A stretch of DNA of 45,121 nt from Clostridiales bacterium (GTDB lineage Bacteria; Bacillota; Clostridia; Mahellales; Mahellaceae), in the NCBI GenBank assembly GCA_030156435.1, contig JASGMM010000008.1, positions 1 through 45,121 on the forward strand, read 5' to 3'. Shown here in pieces: positions 26,296 through 36,400 of this stretch (the stretch's first letter is position 1; every line of letters begins with the position of its first letter). The notes below the pieces were generated by a model. That model was not told where the DNA came from. It made no database searches and saw only the letters and a program-made list of their open reading frames with translations. A program made the position numbers and the translations under genes.

Positions 26296-27690
26296 CTACA
26301 CCCCCACATCGGCCTTCTGGACACCGCTCAGATATTTGTCGAGAAATTCGTCGCGTATGCGTTTAAGCTCTGTACGCGGCAATATGGATAACAGTTCCCA
26401 TCCGATATCCAACGTTTGCTCTATCGAGCGGTTGGCATCCCATCCCTGCGATACATATTCCTCCTCGAATCTGTCCGCAAATTTAGCATATATCTTATCG
26501 GTATCCGAAAGCGCCGCCTCACCCAGTATTACCGACAGCTCCTTGGCCTGCTTACCGCGGGCGTAGGCTGCAAAAAGCTGGTTCATGGTATCGGCATGAT
26601 CCTCACGCGTCTTACCGCGACCTATACCCTTATCCTTAAGGCGCGACAGCGACGGCAATACGTCTATAGGCGGCGTCACGCCCTTTCTGAACAACTCTCG
26701 GCTCAATATGATCTGCCCTTCAGTTATGTACCCCGTCAGGTCTGGTATAGGATGGGTGATATCATCCTCCGGCATGGTCAGTATGGGTATCATGGTTATA
26801 GAACCTTCTTTGCCTTTAATGCGCCCGGCACGTTCATACATGCTGGCCAAATCGGTATAAAGATAGCCAGGATAGCCTCGCCTGCCCGGTACCTCTTTGC
26901 GCGCTGCCGATACCTCGCGCAGCGCTTCGGCATAGTTGGTCATGTCGGTCATGATTACCAGTACATGCATGCCGAGATCAAACGCTAGATATTCGGCTGC
27001 CGTAAGGGCCGTCCTCGGCGTCGATATGCGCTCTATAGCCGGATCATTGGCCAAGTTTATAAATACGCAGGCACGCTCTATAGCACCAGTGCGCTGAAAA
27101 TCCGATATAAAGAAGTTGGCTTCTTCAAAGGTGATACCTATGGCCGCAAATACCACAGCAAATCGGCTCTCACCCTCCAGTACCTTGGCCTGCCTGGCTA
27201 TCTGCGCTGCAAGTTGTGCATGCGGCAATCCCGAGCCAGAGAATATCGGCAGCTTTTGTCCACGCACCAATGTATTCAACCCGTCTATGGCCGATATACC
27301 GGTTTGTATAAACTCAGACGGGTAATCGCGCGCAGTTGGGTTCATCGGTTCCCCGTTTATATCCATCCTTTTATCCGGTATAATCTTAGGGCCATCGTCA
27401 TTGGGACGCCCAAGGCCGTCGAATACGCGGCCCAGTATGTCCGGCGATACAGCCAGCTCTATGCCTTTGCCAAGAAAGCGGGCTTTGCTACCGGCTATAT
27501 TCAGGCCCTGAGAGCCCTCGAAGAGCTGCACCAGCGCCTTACCGCCATCCACTTCCAGCACCCTGCCGCGGCGTATATTGCCATCGGCCTCCTCTATCTC
27601 CACTAGCTCGTTGTATTTAGCACCTTCTACCTGTTCGACCAGCGCAAGAGGGCCGGCCGCCTCGCGTATGGTCCTGTATTCCTTTAGCAT
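26296..27690 (-). CDS. ntpB: V-type ATPase subunit B
   Basis: A 464-residue non-catalytic B subunit that forms the hexameric head with A. It has the B-type degenerate P-loop region [16 protein letters not shown], and [29 protein letters not shown] and [13 protein letters not shown], all typical. As expected for B it lacks a true Walker A lysine. The start is the ATG after AAGGAGG, 10 bases past the ntpA stop; an earlier in-frame ATG lies within ntpA. The tail VQKADVGV overlaps nothing. Confidence 0.97.
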   Translation of the reverse strand: MLKEYRTIREAAGPLALVEQVEGAKYNELVEIEEADGNIRRGRVLEVDGGKALVQLFEGSQGLNIAGSKARFLGKGIELAVSPDILGRVFDGLGRPNDDGPKIIPDKRMDINGEPMNPTARDYPSEFIQTGISAIDGLNTLVRGQKLPIFSGSGLPHAQLAAQIARQAKVLEGESRFAVVFAAIGITFEEANFFISDFQRTGAIERACVFINLANDPAIERISTPRTALTAAEYLAFDLGMHVLVIMTDMTNYAEALREVSAARKEVPGRRGYPGYLYTDLASMYERAGRIKGKEGSITMIPILTMPEDDITHPIPDLTGYITEGQIILSRELFRKGVTPPIDVLPSLSRLKDKGIGRGKTREDHADTMNQLFAAYARGKQAKELSVILGEAALSDTDKIYAKFADRFEEEYVSQGWDANRSIEQTLDIGWELLSILPRTELKRIRDEFLDKYLSGVQKADVGV

Positions 27691-27700
27691 ATTTGCCTCC

Positions 27701-29464
27701 TTACGCCTTACTGCTTTCCAAAAGCTGGGCAAACTGCTCAGCCATTTGTTTTTCTATCTCATCGAATTGGTTCATGTCTTCTTCTTTTATATACTTGGCC
27801 CGGCCTATGCGCTCTCTCACTGGCAGGTTGGTGATATCATCCAGTTCCACGCCCTCATCCAATGCCCGCTGGCCTCGCTTATAGTAATCCATGATAATTT
27901 TGAGCATGCGGTACTGCTTATTCATCGAGGTATAGGTATCGACCTCATCGAATGCCACCTGATGCAGGAAATCCTCGCGTATTGAGCGTGCCGCTTCCAG
28001 CACCCAGCGATCGCGTATCGATATGGCATCCATACCCACCAAACGCACTATCTCTTCCAGCGACGACTCCTCCTGCAGCAACCTCATGGCCTGCATTCTC
28101 AAATCCATCCAATCCGGCGCTACGTTCTCGTCCATCCAATCCCGTATATTATCTATATAAAGCGAATAGCTCAGCAACCAATTTATAGCCGGGAAATGCC
28201 TGGCACGCGCAAGCTGGGCATCCAGGCTCCAGAATACCTTGACTATGCGCAACGTCGCCTGGGTCACCGGCTCGGATATATCACCGCCGGGCGGTGAAAC
28301 AGCACCTACCGCCGTAAGCGTTCCCTCTCTCTCCTGGCTGCCTATGCATTTTACGTAACCAGTCCTCTCATAGAACTCGGCCAGACGGCTGGACAGGTAA
28401 GCAGGGTAGCCTTCTTCGCCCGGCATCTCCTCTAGTCGGCCGGACATCTCACGCAGAGCCTCGGCCCACCGCGATGTGGAATCGGCCATTAACGCCACGC
28501 TGTATCCCATATCGCGGAAATACTCCGCTATAGTTATGCCGGTATATATGGAAGCCTCACGCGCGGCCACAGGCATATCGGATGTATTGGCTATGAGGAC
28601 GGTGCGCTTCATGAGTGGTTGGCCGCTTCTTGGATCCTTTAGCTCCGGGAACTCCATCAGAACATCGGTCATCTCGTTGCCGCGCTCACCACAGCCTACA
28701 TATACGATTATATCGGCATCAGCCCATTTAGCCAGCTGATGCTGGACCACTGTTTTCCCCGATCCGAAGGGGCCTGGTATGCAAGCTGTACCACCCTTTG
28801 CCACAGGAAACAAAGTATCTATGACGCGCTGGCCGGTAATAAGAGGTCTATCGGGCGGAAGTTTGCGCTTATAAGGTCGCCCGCGGCGGACAGGCCAGCG
28901 CTGCATCATTGTAATCTCTTTTATACCGCCCTTTACAGCTACCCTCGCCACCGTATCCTCTACGGTAAAATCCCCTTCATATATCTCTTCTATAGTACCC
29001 TCTACACCATAAGGCACCATTATGCGATGCTCTACTACAGGTGTTTCCTGTACCACACCTATTATATCGCCGGCCATCACATGAGCTCCTTTTTCTATAG
29101 CCGGCGTAAAATGCCATTTTTTATCCCTGTCCAAAGAAGGAGCTCTCACGCCCCTCGCTATACGGTCGCCCGCCTGCTCGCGTATGGCGTTAAGCGGCCT
29201 CTGGATGCCATCGTATATAGCCTCTATGAGGCCCGGCCCCAATTCCACACTGAGCGGCTGGCCGGTGCTTTCCACCGGTTCTCCCGGCCCCAATCCCGAC
29301 GTCTCCTCATATACCTGTATATAGGCCATATCGCCGTGAATCTCGACGATCTCTCCTATCAATCCCATACCGCTGACGCGCACCACATCGTACATATTGG
29401 CATCACCCATGCCCTGCGCCACCACTAGCGGTCCGGAAACCTTGACTATGCTGCCTTGACTCAA
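27701..29464 (-). CDS. ntpA: V-type ATPase catalytic subunit A
   Basis: A 587-residue catalytic subunit. Walker A is GPFGSGKT at 231-238. The [11 protein letters not shown] motif with the catalytic Glu follows, then the [13 protein letters not shown] and [10 protein letters not shown] segments. The non-homologous insert typical of A subunits lies about 110-190. I choose the TTG giving [11 protein letters not shown], which matches the N-terminus of homologues and has AAGGGTG upstream; a TTG seven codons earlier overlaps ntpF. With B it hydrolyses or makes ATP, driven by or driving ion flow through I and K. Confidence 0.97.
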   Translation of the reverse strand: MSQGSIVKVSGPLVVAQGMGDANMYDVVRVSGMGLIGEIVEIHGDMAYIQVYEETSGLGPGEPVESTGQPLSVELGPGLIEAIYDGIQRPLNAIREQAGDRIARGVRAPSLDRDKKWHFTPAIEKGAHVMAGDIIGVVQETPVVEHRIMVPYGVEGTIEEIYEGDFTVEDTVARVAVKGGIKEITMMQRWPVRRGRPYKRKLPPDRPLITGQRVIDTLFPVAKGGTACIPGPFGSGKTVVQHQLAKWADADIIVYVGCGERGNEMTDVLMEFPELKDPRSGQPLMKRTVLIANTSDMPVAAREASIYTGITIAEYFRDMGYSVALMADSTSRWAEALREMSGRLEEMPGEEGYPAYLSSRLAEFYERTGYVKCIGSQEREGTLTAVGAVSPPGGDISEPVTQATLRIVKVFWSLDAQLARARHFPAINWLLSYSLYIDNIRDWMDENVAPDWMDLRMQAMRLLQEESSLEEIVRLVGMDAISIRDRWVLEAARSIREDFLHQVAFDEVDTYTSMNKQYRMLKIIMDYYKRGQRALDEGVELDDITNLPVRERIGRAKYIKEEDMNQFDEIEKQMAEQFAQLLESSKA

Positions 29465-29468
29465 GCCA

Positions 29469-29792
29469 TCACCCTTCTTTCCCAAATAGAATATCGGCGC
29501 CTACAGCCTTTTCCACGTTTCTCTTAAGGTCCTGCATGCCTATACCTTTCACCCCTTGATTGCTGGGGATAGGCGTTATAATAGGGAACACCTTGTCCCT
29601 GTATTTTGCTATAACATTCTCTATTCCTTCAGCCATATTCTCGGTTACAAACAATACAGCGTAATCCTCTTTGGCCAGAGTATCTATGCATGCCGCAGCT
29701 TCATCAAAATTATACACGGCAAACACATCGAGGCCCAGCGATCGAAAACCTACCACCGAATCCCTATCGCCTATCACGCCTACCTTATACAA
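29469..29792 (-). CDS. ntpG: V-type ATPase subunit F
   Basis: A 107-residue subunit F (NtpG in Enterococcus hirae naming), a Rossmann-like protein bound to the D shaft. It starts [19 protein letters not shown], the family signature, and has [10 protein letters not shown] and [11 protein letters not shown]. The start is TTG after GGGAGG, one base past the ntpC stop. Its 3' end overlaps only the unused upstream start of ntpA. Confidence 0.95.
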   Translation of the reverse strand: MYKVGVIGDRDSVVGFRSLGLDVFAVYNFDEAAACIDTLAKEDYAVLFVTENMAEGIENVIAKYRDKVFPIITPIPSNQGVKGIGMQDLKRNVEKAVGADILFGKEG

Positions 29793-29793
29793 T

Positions 29794-30783
29794 TCAATAC
29801 ACCTCCCTAACTCTCTGCCTTATGGCATCGGAAGGCATATGGTTTATCTTGCCTACCATTATTATGCGCACTATACGCGTTTCGTTCTCTAGCGCCCACA
29901 AATATCCTATAATGGCAGCCGGGCCGAAAGGATCCGACCTGTTGTCGCGTATATAAGAGAGCAACTCATCATCCATCAGCTTCTCATAAGCCGTAAGCCG
30001 CTCGGTACGTTCAAACTCGGCAATACCATCAACAAGGCCATCATAATGTGTAAACCTCAGCCTTTCTATAAGGGCTCCCAATGTTTGGTCCACCAGCTCT
30101 ATAAAGAAGGCCTCATCAAGGTATCCTCCCGGCAAAAGCGCTTTAGCCAAAAATCGGCTGTCTTTTCCCATGGCTTTTACTCGTACAAAAGTCCTTATAT
30201 TTATCATATCGGCCTGTCGCCTGAAAAGCTCCTTTACAAAATCGCTGTGCATATCGTCAGCTATGGCATATACAGCCTCATAATGCGCCTTATCCAGCGC
30301 CATATCTATATCCTGAGGATCGCGGCTTACTTCAAAAGCTGCCTGCGCCTCAATTATAGCATCTCTCAATACATCGGGCATCCCCTTGAAATCATCTTCC
30401 TGCATATACGATTTAAGCTTCTCAATATCCACAGTGCCTAACTTCACCAATATATCATCATCGTACTGCTTAAGGTACCTGTCTTTAAGCAGTACCTTTA
30501 AATTATGGAAGTCATATTTCAACGCCAATATATCGGCCACCGCCGGCGTTGGCGATATGTGCCGTACGAGTTCATACGTCTCTTTAAGCCTGGCGTTAAG
30601 CATAATCTCATATTCGTCGGCATTTATCTGCGATGCTATGGGGCCATATGCCGTTTCGGCCAGGACGCGCAGCGCCTCATCCGCATTAGCGGCCGCTATC
30701 ATACGTTCTATACGGTCTTTATCCAAAAGCCTGGTCTCCAATACCCTCGTGCGCCCTACCGCATATGTAAAATCCACAGGCAT
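29794..30783 (-). CDS. ntpC: V-type ATPase subunit C (d-type)
   Basis: A 329-residue subunit C, which caps the K ring and docks the D/F shaft. It is mostly helical, with the family features YAVGRTRVLETRLLD at the start and ILALKYDFHNLKVLLK near 85-100. NENEIR-type sites in homologues appear here as LENETRIVRI near the C-terminus. Its ATG follows the ntpE stop directly (TAGATG), with GAGGTGG as RBS, so translation is coupled. Confidence 0.93.
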   Translation of the reverse strand: MPVDFTYAVGRTRVLETRLLDKDRIERMIAAANADEALRVLAETAYGPIASQINADEYEIMLNARLKETYELVRHISPTPAVADILALKYDFHNLKVLLKDRYLKQYDDDILVKLGTVDIEKLKSYMQEDDFKGMPDVLRDAIIEAQAAFEVSRDPQDIDMALDKAHYEAVYAIADDMHSDFVKELFRRQADMINIRTFVRVKAMGKDSRFLAKALLPGGYLDEAFFIELVDQTLGALIERLRFTHYDGLVDGIAEFERTERLTAYEKLMDDELLSYIRDNRSDPFGPAAIIGYLWALENETRIVRIIMVGKINHMPSDAIRQRVREVY

Positions 30784-31392
30784 CTATTCCACCTCGCCGA
30801 ATAACGTTTGCGCTATATCTGATTCCAATTCATCACGATCCATGCGCACAAGGGCCTCTACAGAACTGTTCATCTCTATGCCGCCCTTCTTCAATATAAA
30901 ACCGCCACGAATATCACGATGCTCTTCGGATAAAAACATAGATCCGATTTTACCGTCAGCCTTCAACGCCTCATTTATTGAGGCTATGAATTCAGGCGTT
31001 ATGCGCCCTCTGTCAGCAGCAGATATGATAATCTCTTCGTCACCATCTATATCTGATGATAATATCCAACGCTTTATGTATTGGCTGTAATGTTCGGCAT
31101 CCATGGCCTCGATACGCTGGAGCGCCTGCTCAAAGGCTTTATCTATCATTTCCTGTTTGACCGCCAGTATATCCTTGCGCATGCGCAACTGGGCGGCCAT
31201 ATGCATGCGCCGTTTTACTTCGGCAGCATCGGACTCGGCTTTGTTCAATATGCTGCTCTCGATATCATGCGCCTTCTTACGGGCTGCATCGATTATATCA
31301 TCGGCCTCTATACGAGCATCATTGAGTATTTGTTCAGCCTTATCCCTGGCATCATCCTCTATGCGGCGAACTATACTATCTATACCGGCCAT
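30784..31392 (-). CDS. ntpE: V-type ATPase subunit E (peripheral stalk)
   Basis: A 202-residue subunit E. The N-terminal half is a long charged coiled coil (ARDKAEQILNDARIEADD). The C-terminal half is the globular domain that binds the B subunit (DIRGGFILKKGGIEMNSSVE). It pairs with the G/H coiled coil to form the stator. ATG start with GTCTGATAG upstream, 5 bases after the ntpK stop. Confidence 0.93.
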   Translation of the reverse strand: MAGIDSIVRRIEDDARDKAEQILNDARIEADDIIDAARKKAHDIESSILNKAESDAAEVKRRMHMAAQLRMRKDILAVKQEMIDKAFEQALQRIEAMDAEHYSQYIKRWILSSDIDGDEEIIISAADRGRITPEFIASINEALKADGKIGSMFLSEEHRDIRGGFILKKGGIEMNSSVEALVRMDRDELESDIAQTLFGEVE

Positions 31393-31397
31393 ATCTA

Positions 31398-31874
<477 letters not shown>

Positions 31875-33857
31875 TTAAACAGCCTCCTCATTTTCAATAT
31901 CTGTATATTTTGTTTCTATATGGAAAGGCCTAAAGGCCTTACCTCCGCTCTCAAAGAACTTACCGAAAAACTCTATGTATTGAAGTCTGCTGGAATGAAC
32001 ATATGCTCCCAAACCGTTTATGGCCAGATTAAATATATGGCCCAATATCAAGATCGGTATGGAAATGATAAGGTTTATACCGTTCATACCCACCAAACCT
32101 GCCAATATATTTATAACCGTCGCTATCATGCCGGATGCCAAGCCAAGTGCAAATAACCGCGAATACGATAATATATCGCTAAGAAAGCCGGTTATATTGT
32201 AAAGGCTGCCCACACCCGAGAAAACCTTCATAAAAAGGTTTTTCTGCGATCTTCCTTGAGTGAGCAGAAGTATAACTACGCCTGCAATTGCTATATAAAG
32301 CCCAATCTGTGCAGCGCCTGCCAGCTGCGGAGCCGGGGTCGACAGCAGCATATCCGACAATAATGGTGCCAGCCACACCGACGCCCCTCCCAATATCATC
32401 ATCCATGACAGCTGATCGAATATGGCATCGGCTATATGACCGTCTTTTACATTCATATAGGCCTTTAAGCCTATGCCCACCAATATATGGACTACGCCGA
32501 ATATCAGGCTTACTACCATCATAAGCATGGGCTGCTCCATAGGATTAAACCACAGTGGCTTTATATGAAAGAGATCTCCAAACCAGCTTCCGAACATAGC
32601 GCCCCAAAATATCGTGGATATACCACATAATGCCAGCAACATTATGAGTTTTTGCCCCATGCCCTTGGTGCGCATAAAGTGTATCGCCGCAAAAAAGGCT
32701 ACAGATATCAATATGCCGTAAGCCGCATCACCTATCATCATGCCGAAGAAAATGAAGTAAAACGGCGCCACAACCGGCGTAGGGTCAAGCGAATATGGCG
32801 CTGGCATGCTGTACATCTCCGTGAGCATTTCAAACGGTCTTAACAGTTTATTGTTTTTAAACGCTACGGGAAAGGGTTCTCCCTCGGCGGGGTCTTCAAA
32901 ATCCAGCCAATAAGCATCGGTGATGGACGAAACCCTCCCTTGCAGCTCATCCGCCCTCTCTGCAGGCACCCAGCCTGTCAATATAAACGTTTGTCTGGTG
33001 GCAGCAAAGCCAGATAGCACTTCGACGCGCTGCTTTTGTATCATAAGATAATCATTTGCCAATTTAAGATCCAGCCTATACTTCGTCAATTCCGTCGCTT
33101 GCCCGATGACCTCATTTTCAGAACGTTCGAGTTCTGCCAGCTCATACTGCCATTGTTCTATATGCTGCGCGGGCTTCAGTGAGTATTCGGCCAAATCAGC
33201 ATCATTCCATTCATATTGCCTGAGTATCGGTTCCATAGCCTCTTGATCATCTTTATGGAATGCTATGAAAAGATATGCTGTATTACGATCCTGAGAAATA
33301 TTGTTAATATAACAGCCTATATCATTCTCTTCGACAGCCTTCTTAAAGCTGTCTAGCAGTAAAGCAGGCATGGTCCCCAATACAAGGCGCACGAAACGCG
33401 TGTCCCTTACTTCTCTTAAAGACGTATCCAATGCTACCCATGGGCTCATTTGACCTATAACATTGTTTATGCGCATACGTTGGCCTTTTATCGAAGTTAA
33501 TTCTTCATCAAGACCGCGGCACGTTTCATAAACCCTCACGAGCTCGTCTAGCTTTTGTGCTGCCATTTTATAATCGTCGGCTTTAACCAGAGGCTTGCTG
33601 GTAAACATACCCCTTTTATCGGGCACAAAACGTTCCAAAAAGTCCAGCGTATATTTCATTCTGGATATATCGCTATCCAATCGTTCCAGCTTATCCTGAA
33701 CCTGCCGCACATCTATAATGCTCTGCTGTTCATCCGAAAGCTGCTCTTTTACATCGGTTATCTCTACCAATGACATGCGGTGCAGCGTCTGTACGATGGC
33801 CTGCTCATCGCTTATCAATCCCGCCAGTGTGAGTTTTTTCATCTTGACGATAGCCAT
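31875..33857 (-). CDS. ntpI: V-type ATPase subunit I
   Basis: A 660-residue subunit I (the a-subunit equivalent), which forms the static ion channels beside the K ring. Residues about 1-340 are a cytoplasmic coiled-coil arm that binds the stators. About 350-640 hold seven or eight membrane helices with FGMMIGDAAYGIL and SYSRLFALGLASGMIA, where the Arg of SYSRLFALGL is the essential ion-gate residue of the family. GGAGG before the ATG. Length is normal. Confidence 0.95.
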   Translation of the reverse strand: MAIVKMKKLTLAGLISDEQAIVQTLHRMSLVEITDVKEQLSDEQQSIIDVRQVQDKLERLDSDISRMKYTLDFLERFVPDKRGMFTSKPLVKADDYKMAAQKLDELVRVYETCRGLDEELTSIKGQRMRINNVIGQMSPWVALDTSLREVRDTRFVRLVLGTMPALLLDSFKKAVEENDIGCYINNISQDRNTAYLFIAFHKDDQEAMEPILRQYEWNDADLAEYSLKPAQHIEQWQYELAELERSENEVIGQATELTKYRLDLKLANDYLMIQKQRVEVLSGFAATRQTFILTGWVPAERADELQGRVSSITDAYWLDFEDPAEGEPFPVAFKNNKLLRPFEMLTEMYSMPAPYSLDPTPVVAPFYFIFFGMMIGDAAYGILISVAFFAAIHFMRTKGMGQKLIMLLALCGISTIFWGAMFGSWFGDLFHIKPLWFNPMEQPMLMMVVSLIFGVVHILVGIGLKAYMNVKDGHIADAIFDQLSWMMILGGASVWLAPLLSDMLLSTPAPQLAGAAQIGLYIAIAGVVILLLTQGRSQKNLFMKVFSGVGSLYNITGFLSDILSYSRLFALGLASGMIATVINILAGLVGMNGINLIISIPILILGHIFNLAINGLGAYVHSSRLQYIEFFGKFFESGGKAFRPFHIETKYTDIENEEAV

Positions 33858-33859
33858 TA

Positions 33860-34174
33860 TTATGTACCTCCGAGCCTGTCCAATATCAACTTCACTGCTG
33901 CATCCATACGGCTTAAAGCCTGTCCCTTAAGCTGGTCACAGCGCTGCTCATTTGCTCGCAGTTCGGGTTGTATTTCTGCCTCGGCCTCGGCTTTTGCTCT
34001 TTCTAACATCTCAACCGCCTTACGGCGGCTTTCTTTCTCTGACTCAGCTATCAAGGCATCAGCCTCATGCCGGGCTTGTCTTATTATATCGCGAGCCTGC
34101 TCGGCGGCTTTTTGCTCTATAGCCTCGGCCTCGGCCTCGGCTTGTCTTATGTCATCTATGACCTGCAACGCCAC
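33860..34174 (-). CDS. ntpF: V-type ATPase subunit G/H (stator coiled coil)
   Basis: A 104-residue wholly helical coiled-coil protein, rich in Ala, Glu, Arg and Lys (EAEAEAIEQKAAEQARDII). It is the G/H subunit (NtpF in E. hirae) that pairs with E to make the peripheral stalks. It is the first gene of the operon, as in the E. hirae ntp cluster. The start is GTG at 34174 with a weak GGGATGTG upstream; a TTG two codons later is an alternative. Confidence 0.88.
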   Translation of the reverse strand: MALQVIDDIRQAEAEAEAIEQKAAEQARDIIRQARHEADALIAESEKESRRKAVEMLERAKAEAEAEIQPELRANEQRCDQLKGQALSRMDAAVKLILDRLGGT

Positions 34175-34218
34175 TATATCACATCCCGTTTTTCATTATA
34201 AATTCCTTACAATATATT

Positions 34219-34247
34219 AGTTTATACTATATCAATGCTGCCGTCAA
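34219..34247 (-). promoter_or_regulatory. Candidate V-ATPase operon promoter
   Basis: On the minus strand TTGACG (34247-34242) is followed after 17 bases by TAAACT, or after 15 by TATAAA. The position, about 50 bases before the ntpF start, is right; the -10 box is ambiguous. Confidence 0.4.
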
Positions 34248-34299
34248 CCCTCGGTATGCAAAACTGCAATTCATAATATAGGAAATTTGTGTCTATCCA

Positions 34300-34545
34300 G
34301 GTACCATTGCGCATAGGCGACGGTAACGATTAGCCTCAGGGCGATTTTGTGGAGGATATATGGTGAAACTTAGCGAAGTGTAGGATTAGAATTCCCCAGC
34401 GTAACTGAATTATCTAAACAATGTTAAAGACGATCCCGCTCTAAAATGACAAAGTAGCAAAAATTTATCGGCGCTTTGGAAATTCCCGAAACGAGCTCTA
34501 GTTTCACCGATATCCGAAACACATAAGCCGGAGGCTAATAAGTTA
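34300..34545 (+). ncRNA. Putative structured RNA, possibly HEARO/omega-RNA-like
   Basis: A gene-free block with nested complementary arms. Outer arms GGATATATGGTGAAACT (34354-34370) and AGTTTCACCGATATCC (34500-34515) pair over 16 bp with one bulge/mismatch. Inner arms AATTCC..AGCG (34390-34401) and CGCT..GGAAATT (34472-34484) pair inside them. AGGC-GACG-GTAA-CG-ATTA-GCCT (34314-34335) forms a GTAA-loop hairpin before, and ACTTAGCGAAGT a small stem inside. Nesting on this scale argues for an RNA rather than a protein site. The style resembles HEARO, the RNA partner of IsrB/IscB nucleases, but I rely on memory of its look and no such nuclease gene is in the window. A MITE is the alternative. 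Confidence 0.4.
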
Positions 34546-34573
34546 CCAAGCCACCTGAACAATCACGAAAGTT

Positions 34574-35299
34574 TTATGTTCTATTCTTCAACTTATTAAA
34601 AGCATCTTTGAGCAGTATATTCAATATAGGTATTTTATTAAAGCGTATGGCCAATACGATGGGTACTACAGTTATAATTACGTACAATAAAATCGATATG
34701 GCCACGCTGTCTACCGTTATATTCCGTGCCATACTGCCCATATATACGTAAGCTGCCGTTCCATGAATCATACTGAGCATTGTGGCTAATGCATAATCCT
34801 TGAACTTTATATTAGTTAATCCCGAACCATAACTAACAGCGTCCACGGGTAATATCGGCACCACCCTCAATAGGAAAACAGTGCTGAAAGCCTTCTCCTC
34901 CCTAACCTGCGCAAAAACATCGGCAGCCTTGCCTTTTAGAGCACGCTCTAGCAGTTTATTAATAAAACCGCTGCCGAAATATCTAGCCAGACCAAAGGCT
35001 ATAAACGTTCCCGTCACGATGCCTATATAGGTATATATAGTACCATATACAAAACCGAATATAAAGCCGCCCGCAAAAGAAAATAAGCCGGCCGACAAAA
35101 GCGATAACGGCCTTAGCGCACATAAAGCCATGAAAACCAACGGCCCCCACACGCCAAAGGTTTGCAGTGTGCCACCGAGTTTGTTTGGATCTATATATTG
35201 GCTTACATGATATTTGTTGGCTAAGTATACGCCCGACAAAATCAGCCCCACCAATATAATGATACCTATATTTTCTTTCTTTAGCAGTCTTTCCATCAT
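34574..35299 (-). CDS. TVP38/TMEM64 family membrane protein, copy 1
   Basis: A 241-residue polytopic protein of the SNARE-associated/DedA-like (VTT) family. It has five or six membrane helices; the signature region GFVYGTIYTYIGIVTGTFIAFGLARYFG is at about 80-107 and LLRVVPILPVDAVSYGSGL at about 140-160. The F/G-rich re-entrant loop is typical. Some relatives act as lipid scramblases or in polyprenyl-phosphate flipping; the role here is unknown. ATG doublet start with weak RBS 6 bases after the stop of its paralogue, so coupled translation is likely. A hydrophobic-basic tail follows. Confidence 0.88.
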   Translation of the reverse strand: MMERLLKKENIGIIILVGLILSGVYLANKYHVSQYIDPNKLGGTLQTFGVWGPLVFMALCALRPLSLLSAGLFSFAGGFIFGFVYGTIYTYIGIVTGTFIAFGLARYFGSGFINKLLERALKGKAADVFAQVREEKAFSTVFLLRVVPILPVDAVSYGSGLTNIKFKDYALATMLSMIHGTAAYVYMGSMARNITVDSVAISILLYVIITVVPIVLAIRFNKIPILNILLKDAFNKLKNRT

Positions 35300-35304
35300 A
35301 GATA

Positions 35305-35982
35305 TTACATACCCTTCTTGTCGTTATTGCCTGATATCAGATACTTTATCTTATCCTTCCATATCAATGGTATGAGCATAGCCGCTATAAATAATATTAT
35401 GGCAATTATTATTTTTTCAATACTTAATGCCCTTAAGATAGCTCCCATATATACGTAAACAAAAGTGCCAGGCAGTATACCTATAACCGTACCCAATATA
35501 AAATTCCAAACGCCTATTTTCGATAAGCCTGCTCCATAACTTATAGCATCAACAGGCAAGATAGGTGTTATACGAAGCAACATAATTATGATAAAACCAT
35601 GATCGCTGCTTATTCGATCAAAATTATTTAGTTTATCACCAAAATGGCGCACAATAAAATCACGTCCAAAATATTTAGCTATATAAAAAGCCAAAATAGA
35701 ACCTATAACCACACCTATAGACGTATATATGGTGCCGTAAACGGTACCGAACATAACGCCAGCTACTACCGAAAACAAACCCACAGGCAACAATAAAAGC
35801 GGCCTTAATACATTTATGCCTATAAATACCAGCGGCCCCCACGGTCCGGCTGCTCGGACTATTCTCTCCATATTTTCTTCGCTCAAATAGCTTAACAAAG
35901 AATATTTATAAATTATAAACACTGCCAGCGCTACGACAGCTATTAAAACATATAATTTTATATCTTTCCATATAGCGCGCAT
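35305..35982 (-). CDS. TVP38/TMEM64 family membrane protein, copy 2
   Basis: A 225-residue paralogue of the next gene downstream. It has the same pattern: FGTVYGTIYTSIGVVIGS at about 82-99, LLRITPILPVDAISYGAGLS at about 132-151. Identity between the two is visible through the core, so they arose by tandem duplication. AGAGGGGG lies a few bases before the ATG. It follows a CadC-type repressor gene by about 60 bases, in which a TTGTTAC/GTAACAA dyad sits. Confidence 0.88.
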   Translation of the reverse strand: MRAIWKDIKLYVLIAVVALAVFIIYKYSLLSYLSEENMERIVRAAGPWGPLVFIGINVLRPLLLLPVGLFSVVAGVMFGTVYGTIYTSIGVVIGSILAFYIAKYFGRDFIVRHFGDKLNNFDRISSDHGFIIIMLLRITPILPVDAISYGAGLSKIGVWNFILGTVIGILPGTFVYVYMGAILRALSIEKIIIAIILFIAAMLIPLIWKDKIKYLISGNNDKKGM

Positions 35983-36003
35983 AAAGCACCCCCTCTGCTC
36001 TAT

Positions 36004-36021
36004 TTGTTACTTTTGTAACAA
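36004..36021. promoter_or_regulatory. Perfect 7-bp dyad between arsR-type gene and TVP38 genes
   Basis: TTGTTAC, TTTT, GTAACAA. It stands 20 bases after the regulator stop and 22 bases before the first TVP38 start. It could be an operator of the metalloregulator, or a weak hairpin. It does not closely match the classical SmtB/CadC operator half-site. Confidence 0.35.
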
Positions 36022-36040
36022 CGCATTTGAACCATATCCA

Positions 36041-36400
36041 TTATTGATGTTCCACATGCTCCAGCCCCTGGTTAAACAACTGCAATATATGTTCGTCGTC
36101 TAATGAATAGAATACCGATTTGCCGTCTTTGTGAAATTTAACAAGGCGCAAATCTCGCAGAACTCGTAACTGATGCGAAATAGCTGACTGCGTCATGTTA
36201 AGCGCGTCGGCTATATCGCAAACGCAAAGCTCGGCGTTTGCTAAAAGATAGAGTATCTTGACGCGCGTAACATCACCTAACGCCTTGAATATTTCGGCCA
36301 GTCCGATTGCCTCTTTATCCGAAAGCATATTGGCTTTTACCGGATCTACTATATCATGATGCACGCATACTTCTTCACAATCGCCCGTATTATCTATCAA
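36041..36400 (-). CDS. ArsR/SmtB family metalloregulator, CadC-type
   Basis: About 119 residues with a winged helix-turn-helix (MTQSAISHQLRVLRDLRLV). The alpha-3 motif ELCVCDIA carries the CXC pair, and the N-terminal arm has DCEEVCVHH (Cys-X3-Cys). Together these match the thiolate alpha-3N site of CadC, which releases DNA on binding Cd2+, Pb2+ or Zn2+. TTG at 36400 has AAGGAGG nine bases upstream. An ATG at 36409 abuts the RBS and one at 36433 gives 130 residues with a poor RBS. It overlaps the stop of the upstream gene. Likely targets are the downstream TVP38 genes or its own operon, but no metal pump is next to it. Confidence 0.85.
   Translation of the reverse strand: MIDNTGDCEEVCVHHDIVDPVKANMLSDKEAIGLAEIFKALGDVTRVKILYLLANAELCVCDIADALNMTQSAISHQLRVLRDLRLVKFHKDGKSVFYSLDDEHILQLFNQGLEHVEHQ

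Noticed and set aside
26416-26988. 190-codon plus-strand frame opposite ntpB
   Set aside because: It is a shadow of the ntpB codons; rich in Arg and Tyr, no RBS.
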